From Deltaproteobacteria bacterium (lineage in GTDB: Bacteria > Desulfobacterota > Binatia > DP-6), in assembly GCA_005888095.1 (NCBI GenBank), contig VBKF01000091.1, positions 62,001 through 126,000 on the forward strand: a stretch of DNA of 64,000 bases. The letters run 5' to 3'. Shown one piece after another: positions 1 through 7,589 of the stretch (its first letter is position 1; every line of letters begins with the position of its first letter). The notes under the pieces were generated by a model, which made no database searches, was not told the DNA's origin, and saw nothing but the letters and a program-made list of their open reading frames with translations. A program made the translations under genes and the position numbers.

Positions 1-318
1 GCCGATCTCGGTCCACGTGTCGGGCTGCGTGGCGCGGTGCACCTCGGTGTGCTCGCGGAAGACGTTGCGGTCGCCGATCCGGAGGCCCGTGGGGGCGTCG
101 GTATAGGCCAGGTCCTGCGGCTCGTCGCCGAGCACCGCTCCGGGGTGGACGACGTTGTCCGCGCCGAGCTCCGTGCGCCCGGCGAGGTAGACGCCGGCCA
201 TGACACGGGTCCGCGGCCCGATCCGCACCGGCCCCTCGATGACGACGTAGGGCCCGATCGCCGCCGACGGGTCGATCTCGGCCGCACGGTCGACGACCGC
301 CGTCGGGTGGATGGGCAC
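1..318 (-). CDS. lpxA: Acyl-ACP--UDP-N-acetylglucosamine O-acyltransferase, N-terminal fragment
   Basis: First 106 codons of LpxA, which transfers a 3-hydroxyacyl chain from ACP to UDP-GlcNAc in the first step of lipid A synthesis in the cytoplasm. The translation begins (V)PIHPTAVVDRAAEIDPSAAIG and shows left-handed beta-helix hexapeptide repeats (IHPTAV, IDPSAAIGP, VRIGPRT, TELGADN). It also has the LpxA-specific segments QDLAYTDAPT and IGDRNVFREHTEVHRAT. The gene runs off the left edge, so the catalytic His region is not visible. The GTG start lies three bases after the yacG stop, so the two genes are probably co-transcribed leftward. An LpxA-like sugar acyltransferase of another pathway is possible but less likely given the QDLxY and FRExxxxHRxT matches. 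Confidence 0.88.
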   Translation of the reverse strand, partial: MPIHPTAVVDRAAEIDPSAAIGPYVVIEGPVRIGPRTRVMAGVYLAGRTELGADNVVHPGAVLGDEPQDLAYTDAPTGLRIGDRNVFREHTEVHRATQPDTWTEIG

Positions 319-321
319 GCG

Positions 322-510
322 CTAGCGCCCGTCGTTCTTCGGACTATCGTCGCCTGCCGCAGTGGGCTCGGCGGGGACGGGCTCACCCGGGATGCGGTAC
401 CGCTCGTCCGCCCACGCCGCCAGGTCGAGGATGCGGCAGCGCTCGGAGCAGAACGGGCGGCACGGATTGCCCTCCCAGTCGACCTCGCGGCGGCACGTCG
501 GGCAACGCAC
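322..510 (-). CDS. yacG: DNA gyrase inhibitor YacG-type zinc protein
   Basis: A 62-residue protein. The first residues carry CPTC and, about 15 residues later, FCSERC, which form the four-Cys zinc site of the YacG family. This is followed by the family signature RILDLAAWADERYRIPGEP and a short acidic tail. In E. coli YacG binds GyrB and inhibits gyrase; that role is assumed here from family membership. A GTG at 510 is chosen because it sits directly before RCPTC; a second in-frame GTG at 519 is equally possible. It lies just upstream of lpxA and is divergent from hemD across an 88-bp gap that contains a 14-bp palindrome. Confidence 0.85.
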   Translation of the reverse strand: MRCPTCRREVDWEGNPCRPFCSERCRILDLAAWADERYRIPGEPVPAEPTAAGDDSPKNDGR

Positions 511-569
511 ACGGCGCACGGAGCCGAGTCTAGCCGCTCGCGGGTCGCGCCGCCACATCCCTTGAAGGC

Positions 570-583
570 CGTGCGATCGCACG
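570..583. promoter_or_regulatory. 14-bp perfect palindrome between yacG and hemD
   Basis: CGTGCGATCGCACG is its own reverse complement and lies in the short gap between the divergent yacG (start 510) and hemD (start 599) genes. Its position 16 bp before the hemD start suits an operator for a dimeric regulator. It also contains GCGATCGC, a core that can be over-represented genome-wide for unrelated reasons. No clear -35/-10 pair was seen on either strand. Confidence 0.35.
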
Positions 584-598
584 TCACACTGCCGGCCC

Positions 599-1423
599 GT
601 GGCACCCGGCGCGCTCGACGGTCTCCGCGTCCTCAGCTTCGAAGCGCGACGCGCCGATGAGCTGGCGACCATGCTCGCCCGCCACGGGGCGTCGGTCACG
701 CGCGCCCCGGCGCTCCGCGAGACGGGCCTGCCCGAGTGCCCCGAGGCGCAGGAGCTCGCCCGCCGGCTCGCCGCGGGCGACGTCCACACGGTCATCCTCC
801 TCACCGGTGTCGGCACGCGGGCGCTGGCCGCTGCGGTGGCCGACTCGTGCCCGGACTTCCCGCGCGTCCTCGAGCGGTCGACGATCATCGCGCGCGGCCC
901 GAAGCCGCTGGCGGCGCTGCGCGAGCTCGGCGTCGGCGGTGCGCATCCGGTGCCCGCGCCCCACACCTGGCGCGAAGTCCTGGGTGTCGTCGACGCGCTC
1001 GGCGCGGCGGCGGGGCGGGACGTCGCGGTCCAGGAGTACGGCGTCCCGAACCGCGCGCTCCTCGAGGCGCTCGGCGCGCGTGGCGCCCGCGTGCTCGCCG
1101 TGCCCGTCTACCGGTGGGCGCTGCCGGAGGACACCACGCCGCTCCGCGCGGGAGCCGCAGCCCTGGTCCGCGGCGACGCCGACGTGGCCGTGTTCACCAA
1201 CGGCGCCCAGGTGGAGCACCTCTTCCGGGTCGCGGACGATGCGGGCGCGCTGCGCGCGGGGCTCGGCCGTGCGGTCGTCGCCTCCGTCGGCCCGGTGTGC
1301 AGCGAGGTCCTGGAGGCGCACGGCGTCCACCCCGACCTCGAGGCGTCGCCGCCGAAGATGGGACCGCTCGTCGCGCTCGTCGCCGAGCAGGCGCGGGCAG
1401 TCCTCGTCGAGAAGCGCGCCTGA
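599..1423 (+). CDS. hemD: Uroporphyrinogen-III synthase
   Basis: A 274-aa protein with the bilobal HemD fold pattern. Lobe one contains LRVLSFEARRADELATMLARHG and the VILLTGVGTRAL segment. The hinge/lobe two has RGPKPLAALRELG, VAVQEYGVPNRALLEALGARGA and VAVFTNGAQVEHLF. The C-terminus has VVASVGPVCSEVLEAHGVHPDLEASPPKMGPLV, typical of the family. It closes hydroxymethylbilane into uroporphyrinogen III with inversion of ring D and so feeds the HemE encoded about 5 kb downstream. GTG start at 599. It is separated from the other hem genes in this window and is followed after 70 bp by an unrelated DNA methyltransferase. HemD sequences diverge strongly, but the TNGAQV and SVGP motifs make this assignment firm. 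Confidence 0.87.
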   Translation: MAPGALDGLRVLSFEARRADELATMLARHGASVTRAPALRETGLPECPEAQELARRLAAGDVHTVILLTGVGTRALAAAVADSCPDFPRVLERSTIIARGPKPLAALRELGVGGAHPVPAPHTWREVLGVVDALGAAAGRDVAVQEYGVPNRALLEALGARGARVLAVPVYRWALPEDTTPLRAGAAALVRGDADVAVFTNGAQVEHLFRVADDAGALRAGLGRAVVASVGPVCSEVLEAHGVHPDLEASPPKMGPLVALVAEQARAVLVEKRA

Positions 1424-1493
1424 GCCGGCCGCCCGGATCGAGCGCTCACGCGTTGGAGCGCGCCGCCGGAGACGCTATGATCCGTGCCGTTCG

Positions 1494-2519
1494 ATGGGGG
1501 GCGTGGTCATCCACGAGCGGTGGAGCGAAGGGGCGGAGGTCGTGCTCTACCCGGGCGACACGCGGGACCTGCTCCCCAGCCTGCCCGACGAGTGCGCCCG
1601 CCTCGTCATCACCTCGCCGCCGTACAACCTGGCGAAAGCCTACGAGCGCGAACGCCTCGACCTGGAAGCGTATGTTCGGGGCCAGGAGCAGGTCATCGGC
1701 GAGTGCGTCCGCATCCTCCGACCGGGGGGCAGCCTCTGCTGGGAGGTGGGCAACCACGTCGCGGCAGACGAGATCATCCCGCTCGACCTCCTGCTCTACC
1801 CCGTCTTCCGCCGCCACACGGAGCTCAAGCTCCGCAACCGCATCGTCTGGCACTTCGAGCACGGCCTCCACTGCAAGCGCCGGTTTTCGGGCCGCTACGA
1901 GGTGGTCCTCTGGTTCACCAAGGGGCGCGACCACGCGTTCGACCTCGACGCCGTCCGCGTTCCGCAGAAGTATCCCGGCAAGCGCGCCTGGAAGGGACCG
2001 CGCGCCGGCGAGTACACCGGCAACCCGCTCGGGAAGAACCCGGGCGACGTCTGGATCTTTCCGAACGTCAAGGCGAACCACGTCGAGAAGACGATCCATC
2101 CTTGCCAGTTCCCGGTAGAGCTCGTCGAACGGTTCATCCTGACCGTGACGAAGCCCGGCGACCTCGTCGTCGATCCCTTCATGGGCGTCGGCTCGACGGC
2201 GTGCGCGGCGGTGATGCACGGGCGACGGGCGGCCGGGGCGGAGTGCCTGCCCGCCTATGTTCAGATCGCCCGCGAGCGGATCCGCCTGGCCGCCGAGAGA
2301 CGGCTGAAGACGCGGCCGATGGGCCGGCCGGTGCACCAGCCAGAACCGAACTCCGCCCTTGCTCGGCGCGACGCCGAATCTCGGCGCAGCGAGCGCAAGC
2401 GTGTCGTCCGCACGCCGCCACAGGGGCTCCGCATCGCGTCGCACGTCCTCGATCGGGAGCAAAGCCGTACCGGGTCGCAGCTGCGCCTGCTCGACGACGG
2501 CCCGGCCAGGCCCGAATAG
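1494..2519 (+). CDS. Site-specific DNA methyltransferase, N6-adenine/N4-cytosine class
   Basis: A 341-aa SAM-dependent DNA amino-methyltransferase (N6_N4_Mtase type). The catalytic motif IV, TSPPYN, is at residues 40-45. The SAM-binding motif I, DPFMGVGSTA, is near residues 227-236. This IV-before-I order is that of the beta class. The TSPPY form is common in N4-cytosine enzymes but occurs in N6-adenine ones too, so the methylated base cannot be fixed. The basic tail after about residue 265 is unlike the family core. No restriction endonuclease or specificity gene is adjacent, so it looks like an orphan that could mark DNA for gene control or replication timing. The ATG at 1494 is chosen; a GTG at 1503 is an alternative. 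Confidence 0.86.
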   Translation: MGGVVIHERWSEGAEVVLYPGDTRDLLPSLPDECARLVITSPPYNLAKAYERERLDLEAYVRGQEQVIGECVRILRPGGSLCWEVGNHVAADEIIPLDLLLYPVFRRHTELKLRNRIVWHFEHGLHCKRRFSGRYEVVLWFTKGRDHAFDLDAVRVPQKYPGKRAWKGPRAGEYTGNPLGKNPGDVWIFPNVKANHVEKTIHPCQFPVELVERFILTVTKPGDLVVDPFMGVGSTACAAVMHGRRAAGAECLPAYVQIARERIRLAAERRLKTRPMGRPVHQPEPNSALARRDAESRRSERKRVVRTPPQGLRIASHVLDREQSRTGSQLRLLDDGPARPE

Positions 2520-2592
2520 CCGTTTCAGTCGGCCTCGACCCCGATCACAGGGGGTTGCCTCCCCGCCCCGCGCGGCGCAATTAGCTGGCGGC

Positions 2593-3528
2593 ATGGGCGA
2601 CACGAGGGTCCGCTTCGGCCTCTGCCTGCCGCAGTTCGGCTCGGCCTGGAGCCAGGCGCGCGAGGTCGCCCAGGCGGCCGACGAGGCAGGCTTCGACTCG
2701 GTCTGGGTGGTCGACCACTTCGTCCCGATCCCCGACGAGACCCAGCCCGTGCTCGAGGCGTGGACCGAGGTCGCCGCCGTGGCCGCCGTCACCCGCCGCG
2801 TACGCATCGGCCAGCTCGTCCTCTGCGTGAGCTACCGGCCGCCCGCGCTGCTCGCCAAGATGGCGGCCACCCTCGACCAGGTGTCGGGCGGCCGGCTGAT
2901 CGTCGGCCTCGGCGCCGGCTGGCACCAGGTCGAGTACGAGCAGTACGGCTACCCGTTCCCCCCCATCGCCACCCGCCTCGAGCAGCTCGGCGAGGCGCTC
3001 GCCATCCTGCGCCGCATGTGGAGCGCGGAGCGCACGACGTTCGAAGGCAAGCACTTCACGGTGCGCGATGCCGCCTGCAACCCGAAGCCCGTGCAGCCGC
3101 GCCTGCCGTTGCTGGTGGGCGGCGGCGGCGAGCGAGTGCTCCTGCGGCTGGTCGCCCGCCACGCCGACATCTGGAACAACCTCGGCGTCAACCACGCCGA
3201 CGTGGCACGCAAGCGAGACATCCTCGCCGGGCACTGCCGCGCGGTCGGCCGCGATCCCGCCGAGATCGAAGTCTCGCAGCAGACGCTCGGCGCCATTGCA
3301 CTCGACCGCGCCGCGGCCGGGCGCAAGGCGGCCGAGGTGCTCGCGGCGCTCCCCTTCTTGACCGGCGCGCCCGACCTCATCCTCGCGGGAACGCCGGACG
3401 AGATCCACGCCCGGGTCGCGCGCAACCGGGCGCTCGGCATCTCGACCTTCATCATGAACCTCGGACGACAGACCGACCCGGAGGACGTCCGGCTCTTCGG
3501 CCGTGAGGTCGTGGCCGCGTATCGCTGA
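2593..3528 (+). CDS. LLM-class flavin/F420-dependent oxidoreductase
   Basis: A 311-aa luciferase-like monooxygenase-fold protein. The N-terminal strand is VRFGLCLPQFG. The barrel includes EAGFDSVWVVDHF, VRIGQLVLC and the family signature GGRLIVGLGAGWHQVEY. It continues with EQLGEALAILRRMWS and PRLPLLVGGGGERVLLRLVARHADIWN. The subfamily resembles F420-dependent TIGR03560-like proteins, but the sequence alone does not settle flavin versus F420, and the substrate is unknown. ATG at 2593. It ends 8 bp before glgC on the same strand, so the two may be co-transcribed, though no metabolic link is obvious. A second LLM protein lies at 56.7 kb. Confidence 0.85.
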   Translation: MGDTRVRFGLCLPQFGSAWSQAREVAQAADEAGFDSVWVVDHFVPIPDETQPVLEAWTEVAAVAAVTRRVRIGQLVLCVSYRPPALLAKMAATLDQVSGGRLIVGLGAGWHQVEYEQYGYPFPPIATRLEQLGEALAILRRMWSAERTTFEGKHFTVRDAACNPKPVQPRLPLLVGGGGERVLLRLVARHADIWNNLGVNHADVARKRDILAGHCRAVGRDPAEIEVSQQTLGAIALDRAAAGRKAAEVLAALPFLTGAPDLILAGTPDEIHARVARNRALGISTFIMNLGRQTDPEDVRLFGREVVAAYR

Positions 3529-3536
3529 GGGCATCG

Positions 3537-4772
3537 ATGCCGGGCGCGAGGGGGACCGAGGTCGCGTCGATCATCCTCGCGGGAGGCGAGGGGAAGCGCC
3601 TGCACCCGCTCACCCGCGACCGCGCCAAGCCGGCCGTGCCCTTCGCGGGACGCTACCGCATGATCGACTTCGTGCTGTCGAACGTCGTCAACTCGGGCAT
3701 CTTCAAGATCAGCGTCCTCACCCAGTACAAGTCCGGCTCGCTCATGCAGCACCTGGCGCGCGGCTGGCAGCTCGCGCCGCAGATGGGCCACTACGTGGCG
3801 CCGGTGCCGGCGACCATGAACCTCGGCCCGCAGTGGTTCCGGGGCAGCGCCGACGCGGTCTTCCAGAACCTCGACGTCATCGAGAACGAGGGGCCGACCT
3901 ACGTCTGCGTCTTCGGCGCCGACCACATCTACAAGATGGACGTCCGCCAGATGGTCGCCTTCCACCGCGACTGCGGCGCCGAGGTGACGGTCGCCACCAT
4001 CCCGGTCCCCGCCCAGGACATCTCGCGCTACGGCATCGTCGACTGCGACGCACGGCGCTGCATCACGGGGTTTCGCGAGAAGCCGCCACCCGACGCCGGC
4101 GCCGTCGGCATGCGCCAGGCGTCGATGGGTCTCTACGTCTTCAACGCCGACGTCCTCGTGCGCGCGGTCGTCGAGGACGCCGAACGCAGCGACTCGACGC
4201 ACGACTTCGGCCGCGACTTGATCCCGCGCCTGGCCGAGCGCGGCCGGGTGCATGCCTACGACTTCTCGACCAACACCCACCCCAACATGACCGAGGGGGA
4301 GCGCGGCTACTGGCGCGACATCGGCACGCTCGGCGCCTACTATCAGGCCTCCATGGACCTGATCTCGGTGTCTCCCGTCCTCAACCTCTACAACCCGGCA
4401 TGGCCGATCCTCTCCGCCTACTATCCGAGCCCGCCCGCCAAGTTCGTGTTCGCCGACCGCGAGAGCAATCGCATCGGCACCGCCACCGACTCCATGGTCT
4501 CGGAGGGCTGCATCGTGAGCGGCGGCCAGGTCGACCGCTCGATCCTCGGCCCGCGCGTGCGCGTGAACAGCTTCGCGCAGGTGAGCGAGTCGATCCTGTT
4601 CGAGGGCGTGGAGATCGGCCGCCACGCGCACATCCGCCGCGCGATCCTCGACAAGAACGTGTTCGTGGAGCCGGGCGTGACGATCGGCTACGACCCGGTC
4701 GAGGACCGCCGCCGGTTCGTGGTCAGCGAGGAGGGCGTGGTGGTGATCCCGAAGGGGGAGCGCGTGGGCTGA
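3537..4772 (+). CDS. glgC: Glucose-1-phosphate adenylyltransferase
   Basis: A 411-aa ADP-glucose pyrophosphorylase that makes ADP-glucose for glycogen synthesis. The nucleotide-binding loop GGEGKRLHPLT is at residues 16-26, followed by KPAVPFAGRYRMIDF. The segment RGSADAVFQN and the motif FGADHIYKMD are present. The glucose-1-P site is represented by GFREKP, SMGLYVFN and DFGRDLIP. The C-terminal part (IVSGGQVDRSILGPRVRVN) is the beta-helix that carries hexapeptide-like repeats. Length is standard for bacterial GlgC. No other glycogen genes are in the window. The downstream retropepsin gene is convergent with a 6-bp gap. Confidence 0.95.
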   Translation: MPGARGTEVASIILAGGEGKRLHPLTRDRAKPAVPFAGRYRMIDFVLSNVVNSGIFKISVLTQYKSGSLMQHLARGWQLAPQMGHYVAPVPATMNLGPQWFRGSADAVFQNLDVIENEGPTYVCVFGADHIYKMDVRQMVAFHRDCGAEVTVATIPVPAQDISRYGIVDCDARRCITGFREKPPPDAGAVGMRQASMGLYVFNADVLVRAVVEDAERSDSTHDFGRDLIPRLAERGRVHAYDFSTNTHPNMTEGERGYWRDIGTLGAYYQASMDLISVSPVLNLYNPAWPILSAYYPSPPAKFVFADRESNRIGTATDSMVSEGCIVSGGQVDRSILGPRVRVNSFAQVSESILFEGVEIGRHAHIRRAILDKNVFVEPGVTIGYDPVEDRRRFVVSEEGVVVIPKGERVG

Positions 4773-4778
4773 CGCGGG

Positions 4779-5228
4779 CTACGGCGCCGCGGTCCCTGCG
4801 AAGCGAATCCCTCGAGCACCGAGGGAGAGCAGCATCGGCCGCATCGCGCGCAGCGTGCGTCGGAGCGGGTCGATCGTCAGGCCGAGGACCTCGAGGGTCA
4901 CCACGCCGAGCAGCGCCGCGTCGGTGCGCCGGCCGAAGACGACGGGCGCCGCCGCCCGCAACTTCCGCAGCTCGTACAGCGCGCTGCCGACCTCGCGCGT
5001 CACGACTCTGCCGTCCGCGAGCTCGAAGCGCTGGACGCGGTCCGGTTCGATGCCGATCGCGCGCAGGAGGGGCGCCGGCACGATGGTGAAGACAGCCCCC
5101 GAGTCCACGATCAGACGCTGCTCGAAGCCACGGCTCGGGTCCGCCGGGTTGCTGACCCGCACGTCGACGTGAGTCGTCCCCACGCGTCGTCTGTGCGCGA
5201 GCTGGAGAGTCGACGCAAGCGCCCTCAT
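4779..5228 (-). CDS. Retropepsin-like aspartic protease, clan AA (copy 1)
   Basis: A 149-aa single-domain protein. The active-site motif VDSGAVFTIVP (Asp about 42) is of the retropepsin D-S/T-G-A type. Downstream elements are FELADGRVVTREVG, GRRTDAALLGVVTLEVLGL and IDPLRRTLRAMRPML. One catalytic Asp per chain implies a homodimer. It is clearly a paralogue of the protein at 27.5 kb, sharing DSGA, LADG, RR-D-ALLG, TLE-LGL and RTLR-MR. Proteins of this type are widespread in bacteria but mostly uncharacterised. Here it stands alone, convergent with glgC and 65 bp downstream of the CBS-kinase stop. A GGTATACC palindrome lies 13 bp before its start. Confidence 0.75.
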   Translation of the reverse strand: MRALASTLQLAHRRRVGTTHVDVRVSNPADPSRGFEQRLIVDSGAVFTIVPAPLLRAIGIEPDRVQRFELADGRVVTREVGSALYELRKLRAAAPVVFGRRTDAALLGVVTLEVLGLTIDPLRRTLRAMRPMLLSLGARGIRFAGTAAP

Positions 5229-5240
5229 TGCCTCGGATCA

Positions 5241-5248
5241 GGTATACC
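5241..5248. promoter_or_regulatory. Palindrome GGTATACC upstream of retropepsin copy 1
   Basis: An 8-bp perfect palindrome 13 bp upstream of the leftward ATG at 5228. It is the most AT-rich spot in the gap and could also act as a -10 element on the minus strand (GTATACCT). No convincing -35 was found. Short palindromes also lie at the starts of the other two retropepsin loci. Confidence 0.25.
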
Positions 5249-5293
5249 ACCAAGAGAGGTGCCCGAAACCACCTCGTCGGCCGGGGTCGCCGC

Positions 5294-6541
5294 CTACTTC
5301 GGCTCTGCGGGCAGGACGAACTCGAACGCCGCGCCCTCGCCGTCGACGTACGGTGAGATCGCGCGGATCGTCCCGCCGTGGCGCTCGACGGCCAGCCGGC
5401 AGAAGGTGAGCCCGAGGCCCCAGCCGCCGAGGCGCTTCACCGGCGCACCGCCGCCCTGGCGGTATTTCCGGAAGAGCGTCGGCAGCACGTCCGGCGCGAT
5501 CGTGCGGCCACGGTTCCCGACACGCACCAGGAAGCCGCCGTCCGCAGTGCGCTCGGCGTGCACGTCGACGGTGCTGCGGTCCGGCGCGACGCCGATCGCG
5601 TTGTCGAGGAGGTTCAGGAGCACCCGCTCCACCAGCGCGGGGTCGCAGCGCACGATCGTGTGGCTCTCGCCGGTCCGGTTGAGCGCCACGGACTTCGCCT
5701 GCGCCAGAAGGCCGGTCTCGGCGAGCACCGGCTCGCAGAGCGACGCCCACGGGACGTCCTGCACGCGCAGCGGCATCGCGCCGCTCTCCAGGCGGTTCAC
5801 GTCGAGGAGCGTGCAGACGAGGTGCCCGATGCGCTGCGAGGCGCGGCGCAGCAGCGGGACGAAGCTCGCCGCCCCGATAGGGTCCTGCTCCATCATCTCG
5901 AGCGCCGACTCGACGACGCAGACCGAGTTCTTGATGTCGTGCACCGTGAGGTCCACCAGGTCGTCCCGGCGGCGCTCGCTGTCCCGCAGGTCGGCCGTGC
6001 GCTCGCCGATCAGGCGCTCGAGCTCGGCCGCATAGCTCTGCAGGTGGCGGTGGGCGGCACGCACCAGGTCCGTCTGCGTGACGATGCCCGCGAGACGGCC
6101 GCCGTCGGTCACGGGCAGGTGCCGCACCCCGTGACGGGCGCAGGTGGCGATGACCTCGGCCACGGTGGCGCCGGTGTCGGTCACGTGCAGCGGATGGCTC
6201 ATGGCGTCGCGGACCGGCGTCGCGGCCCAGCCCTCGGGGTCGCGCGCCGCCTGCCGGACGACGTCCCGCTCCGTGACGATCCCGGCGGGTGTGTCCCCTT
6301 CGAGCACCACCAGACAGCTGATCGGGTGCTCGGCGAGCAGGCGAGCGGCCTCGCGAAGTGCGGCAGTCGCGGCCACGCACTGCACGCGGCGGGACATGTT
6401 GTCGGCGACGCGCAGCGAGGCGGCGTGCTGGGCGACGCCGGAAGAGGCCGGCTGGAGATCGTCGCTCACGCCGGGGTATCGGCGCCGACCCTCCGGAACT
6501 TGAGCCGCACGGCCTTTCCTTGATTCCCACCAGGCCTTCAC
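5294..6541 (-). CDS. Sensor histidine kinase with N-terminal CBS pair
   Basis: A 415-aa soluble kinase. Residues ~45-165 form two CBS motifs, with VADNMSRRVQCV, GIVTERDVV, VRDAMSHPLHVTD and GIVTQTDLVRA. A short coiled linker (SYAAELERLIGERTADLRDSERRRDDL) follows. The HisKA H-box has LTVHDIKNSV with His about 201. The ATPase domain has NLLDNAIG (N box) and GGWGLGLTFCRLAVERHGG (G2 region). No transmembrane segment is seen, so it is probably cytoplasmic and senses an adenine nucleotide or SAM-like ligand through the CBS pair. No response regulator is adjacent. The GTG at 6541 is used; GTG 6469 is an alternative. It is transcribed divergently from hemE with 14 bp between starts, so its promoter must overlap that of the hem operon. 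Confidence 0.85.
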   Translation of the reverse strand: MKAWWESRKGRAAQVPEGRRRYPGVSDDLQPASSGVAQHAASLRVADNMSRRVQCVAATAALREAARLLAEHPISCLVVLEGDTPAGIVTERDVVRQAARDPEGWAATPVRDAMSHPLHVTDTGATVAEVIATCARHGVRHLPVTDGGRLAGIVTQTDLVRAAHRHLQSYAAELERLIGERTADLRDSERRRDDLVDLTVHDIKNSVCVVESALEMMEQDPIGAASFVPLLRRASQRIGHLVCTLLDVNRLESGAMPLRVQDVPWASLCEPVLAETGLLAQAKSVALNRTGESHTIVRCDPALVERVLLNLLDNAIGVAPDRSTVDVHAERTADGGFLVRVGNRGRTIAPDVLPTLFRKYRQGGGAPVKRLGGWGLGLTFCRLAVERHGGTIRAISPYVDGEGAAFEFVLPAEPK

Positions 6542-6555
6542 GTAGCTCTCGACGG

Positions 6556-7581
6556 GTGGAGACCCCGCCGTTCCTCGCGGCGTGCCGCCGCCAGCCGGCG
6601 CGCTACACGCCGGTCTGGCTCATGCGGCAGGCGGGCCGCTACCTCCCCGAGTACCGGGCGATCCGCGACCAGACGAGCTTCCTTCAGCTGTGCCGCACGC
6701 CCGACCTCGCCGCCGAGGTGACGGTCGGGACGGCCGTCCGGCTCGGCGTCGACGCGGCCATCATCTTCGCCGACATCCTGCTCGTCCTCGAGCCGATGGG
6801 GGCCGGGCTCGAGTTCACGCGCGGCGACGGTCCCGCGATCCACCACCCCGTCCGCAGCGCGGCCGACGTCGACCGCCTGCGCGAGGTCGAGCCCGGCGCG
6901 CTCGCCTACGTCGCCGAGGCCGTCCGACGGGCGCGAGCCGCGCTGCCGCCGGCGATCCCGCTGATCGGCTTCGCCGGCGCGCCCTTCACCCTCGCCTCCT
7001 ACCTGATCGAGGGCGGCAGCTCGCGCCTGTACGCGCGCACCAAGGCGTTCATGCTGGCCGACCCGGGTGCCTGGCGCGCGCTGATGGAGCGCCTCGGGCG
7101 CGTGGTGGCGGCCTACCTCGATATGCAGATCGACGCCGGCGCCGACGCCGTGCAGCTCTTCGACAGCTGGGTCGGCTGCCTCGCGCCCGCCGACTACCGC
7201 ACGCACGTCCTGCCGCACGTGCGCACGCTCGTCGCCGCCGTCCGGCCGGGGACGCCGGTCATCCACTTCGGGACGGGCACGGCGGGGCTCCTCGAGTGCA
7301 TGCGCGCCGCGGGCGGCGACGTGATCGGCCTCGACTGGCGCGTCGACCTCGACGCCGCGTGGAGCCGGCTCGGGCACGACGTGGCCGTGCAGGGCAACCT
7401 CGACCCGGTGGCGCTCCTCGCGCCGGTCGCCGAGGTCCGCCGATGTGCCGCCGCCATCCTCGGCCAGGCGGCGGGCCGCCCGGGACACATCTTCAACCTC
7501 GGCCACGGCGTCCTGCCGCAGACGCCGGTCGACCACGTGCGCGCCCTGGTCGACGCCGTGCACGAGCTCTCGGCGCGCTGA
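6556..7581 (+). CDS. hemE: Uroporphyrinogen decarboxylase
   Basis: A 341-aa enzyme that removes four acetate carboxyls from uroporphyrinogen III to give coproporphyrinogen III. The family signature PVWLMRQAGRYLPEYR includes the substrate-binding Arg residues, and the catalytic Asp lies in FADILLVLEPMG. The other conserved blocks are GFAGAPFTLASYLIEGG, QLFDSWVGCLAP, HFGTGTAGLLE, VIGLDWR, VQGNLDP and HIFNLGHGVLP. GTG at 6556 gives normal family length and leaves 14 bp to the divergent kinase start. It is the first gene of a hemE-hemH-hemY run with gaps of 8 and -4 bp. Confidence 0.95.
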   Translation: METPPFLAACRRQPARYTPVWLMRQAGRYLPEYRAIRDQTSFLQLCRTPDLAAEVTVGTAVRLGVDAAIIFADILLVLEPMGAGLEFTRGDGPAIHHPVRSAADVDRLREVEPGALAYVAEAVRRARAALPPAIPLIGFAGAPFTLASYLIEGGSSRLYARTKAFMLADPGAWRALMERLGRVVAAYLDMQIDAGADAVQLFDSWVGCLAPADYRTHVLPHVRTLVAAVRPGTPVIHFGTGTAGLLECMRAAGGDVIGLDWRVDLDAAWSRLGHDVAVQGNLDPVALLAPVAEVRRCAAAILGQAAGRPGHIFNLGHGVLPQTPVDHVRALVDAVHELSAR

Positions 7582-7589
7582 CGGGCCGA

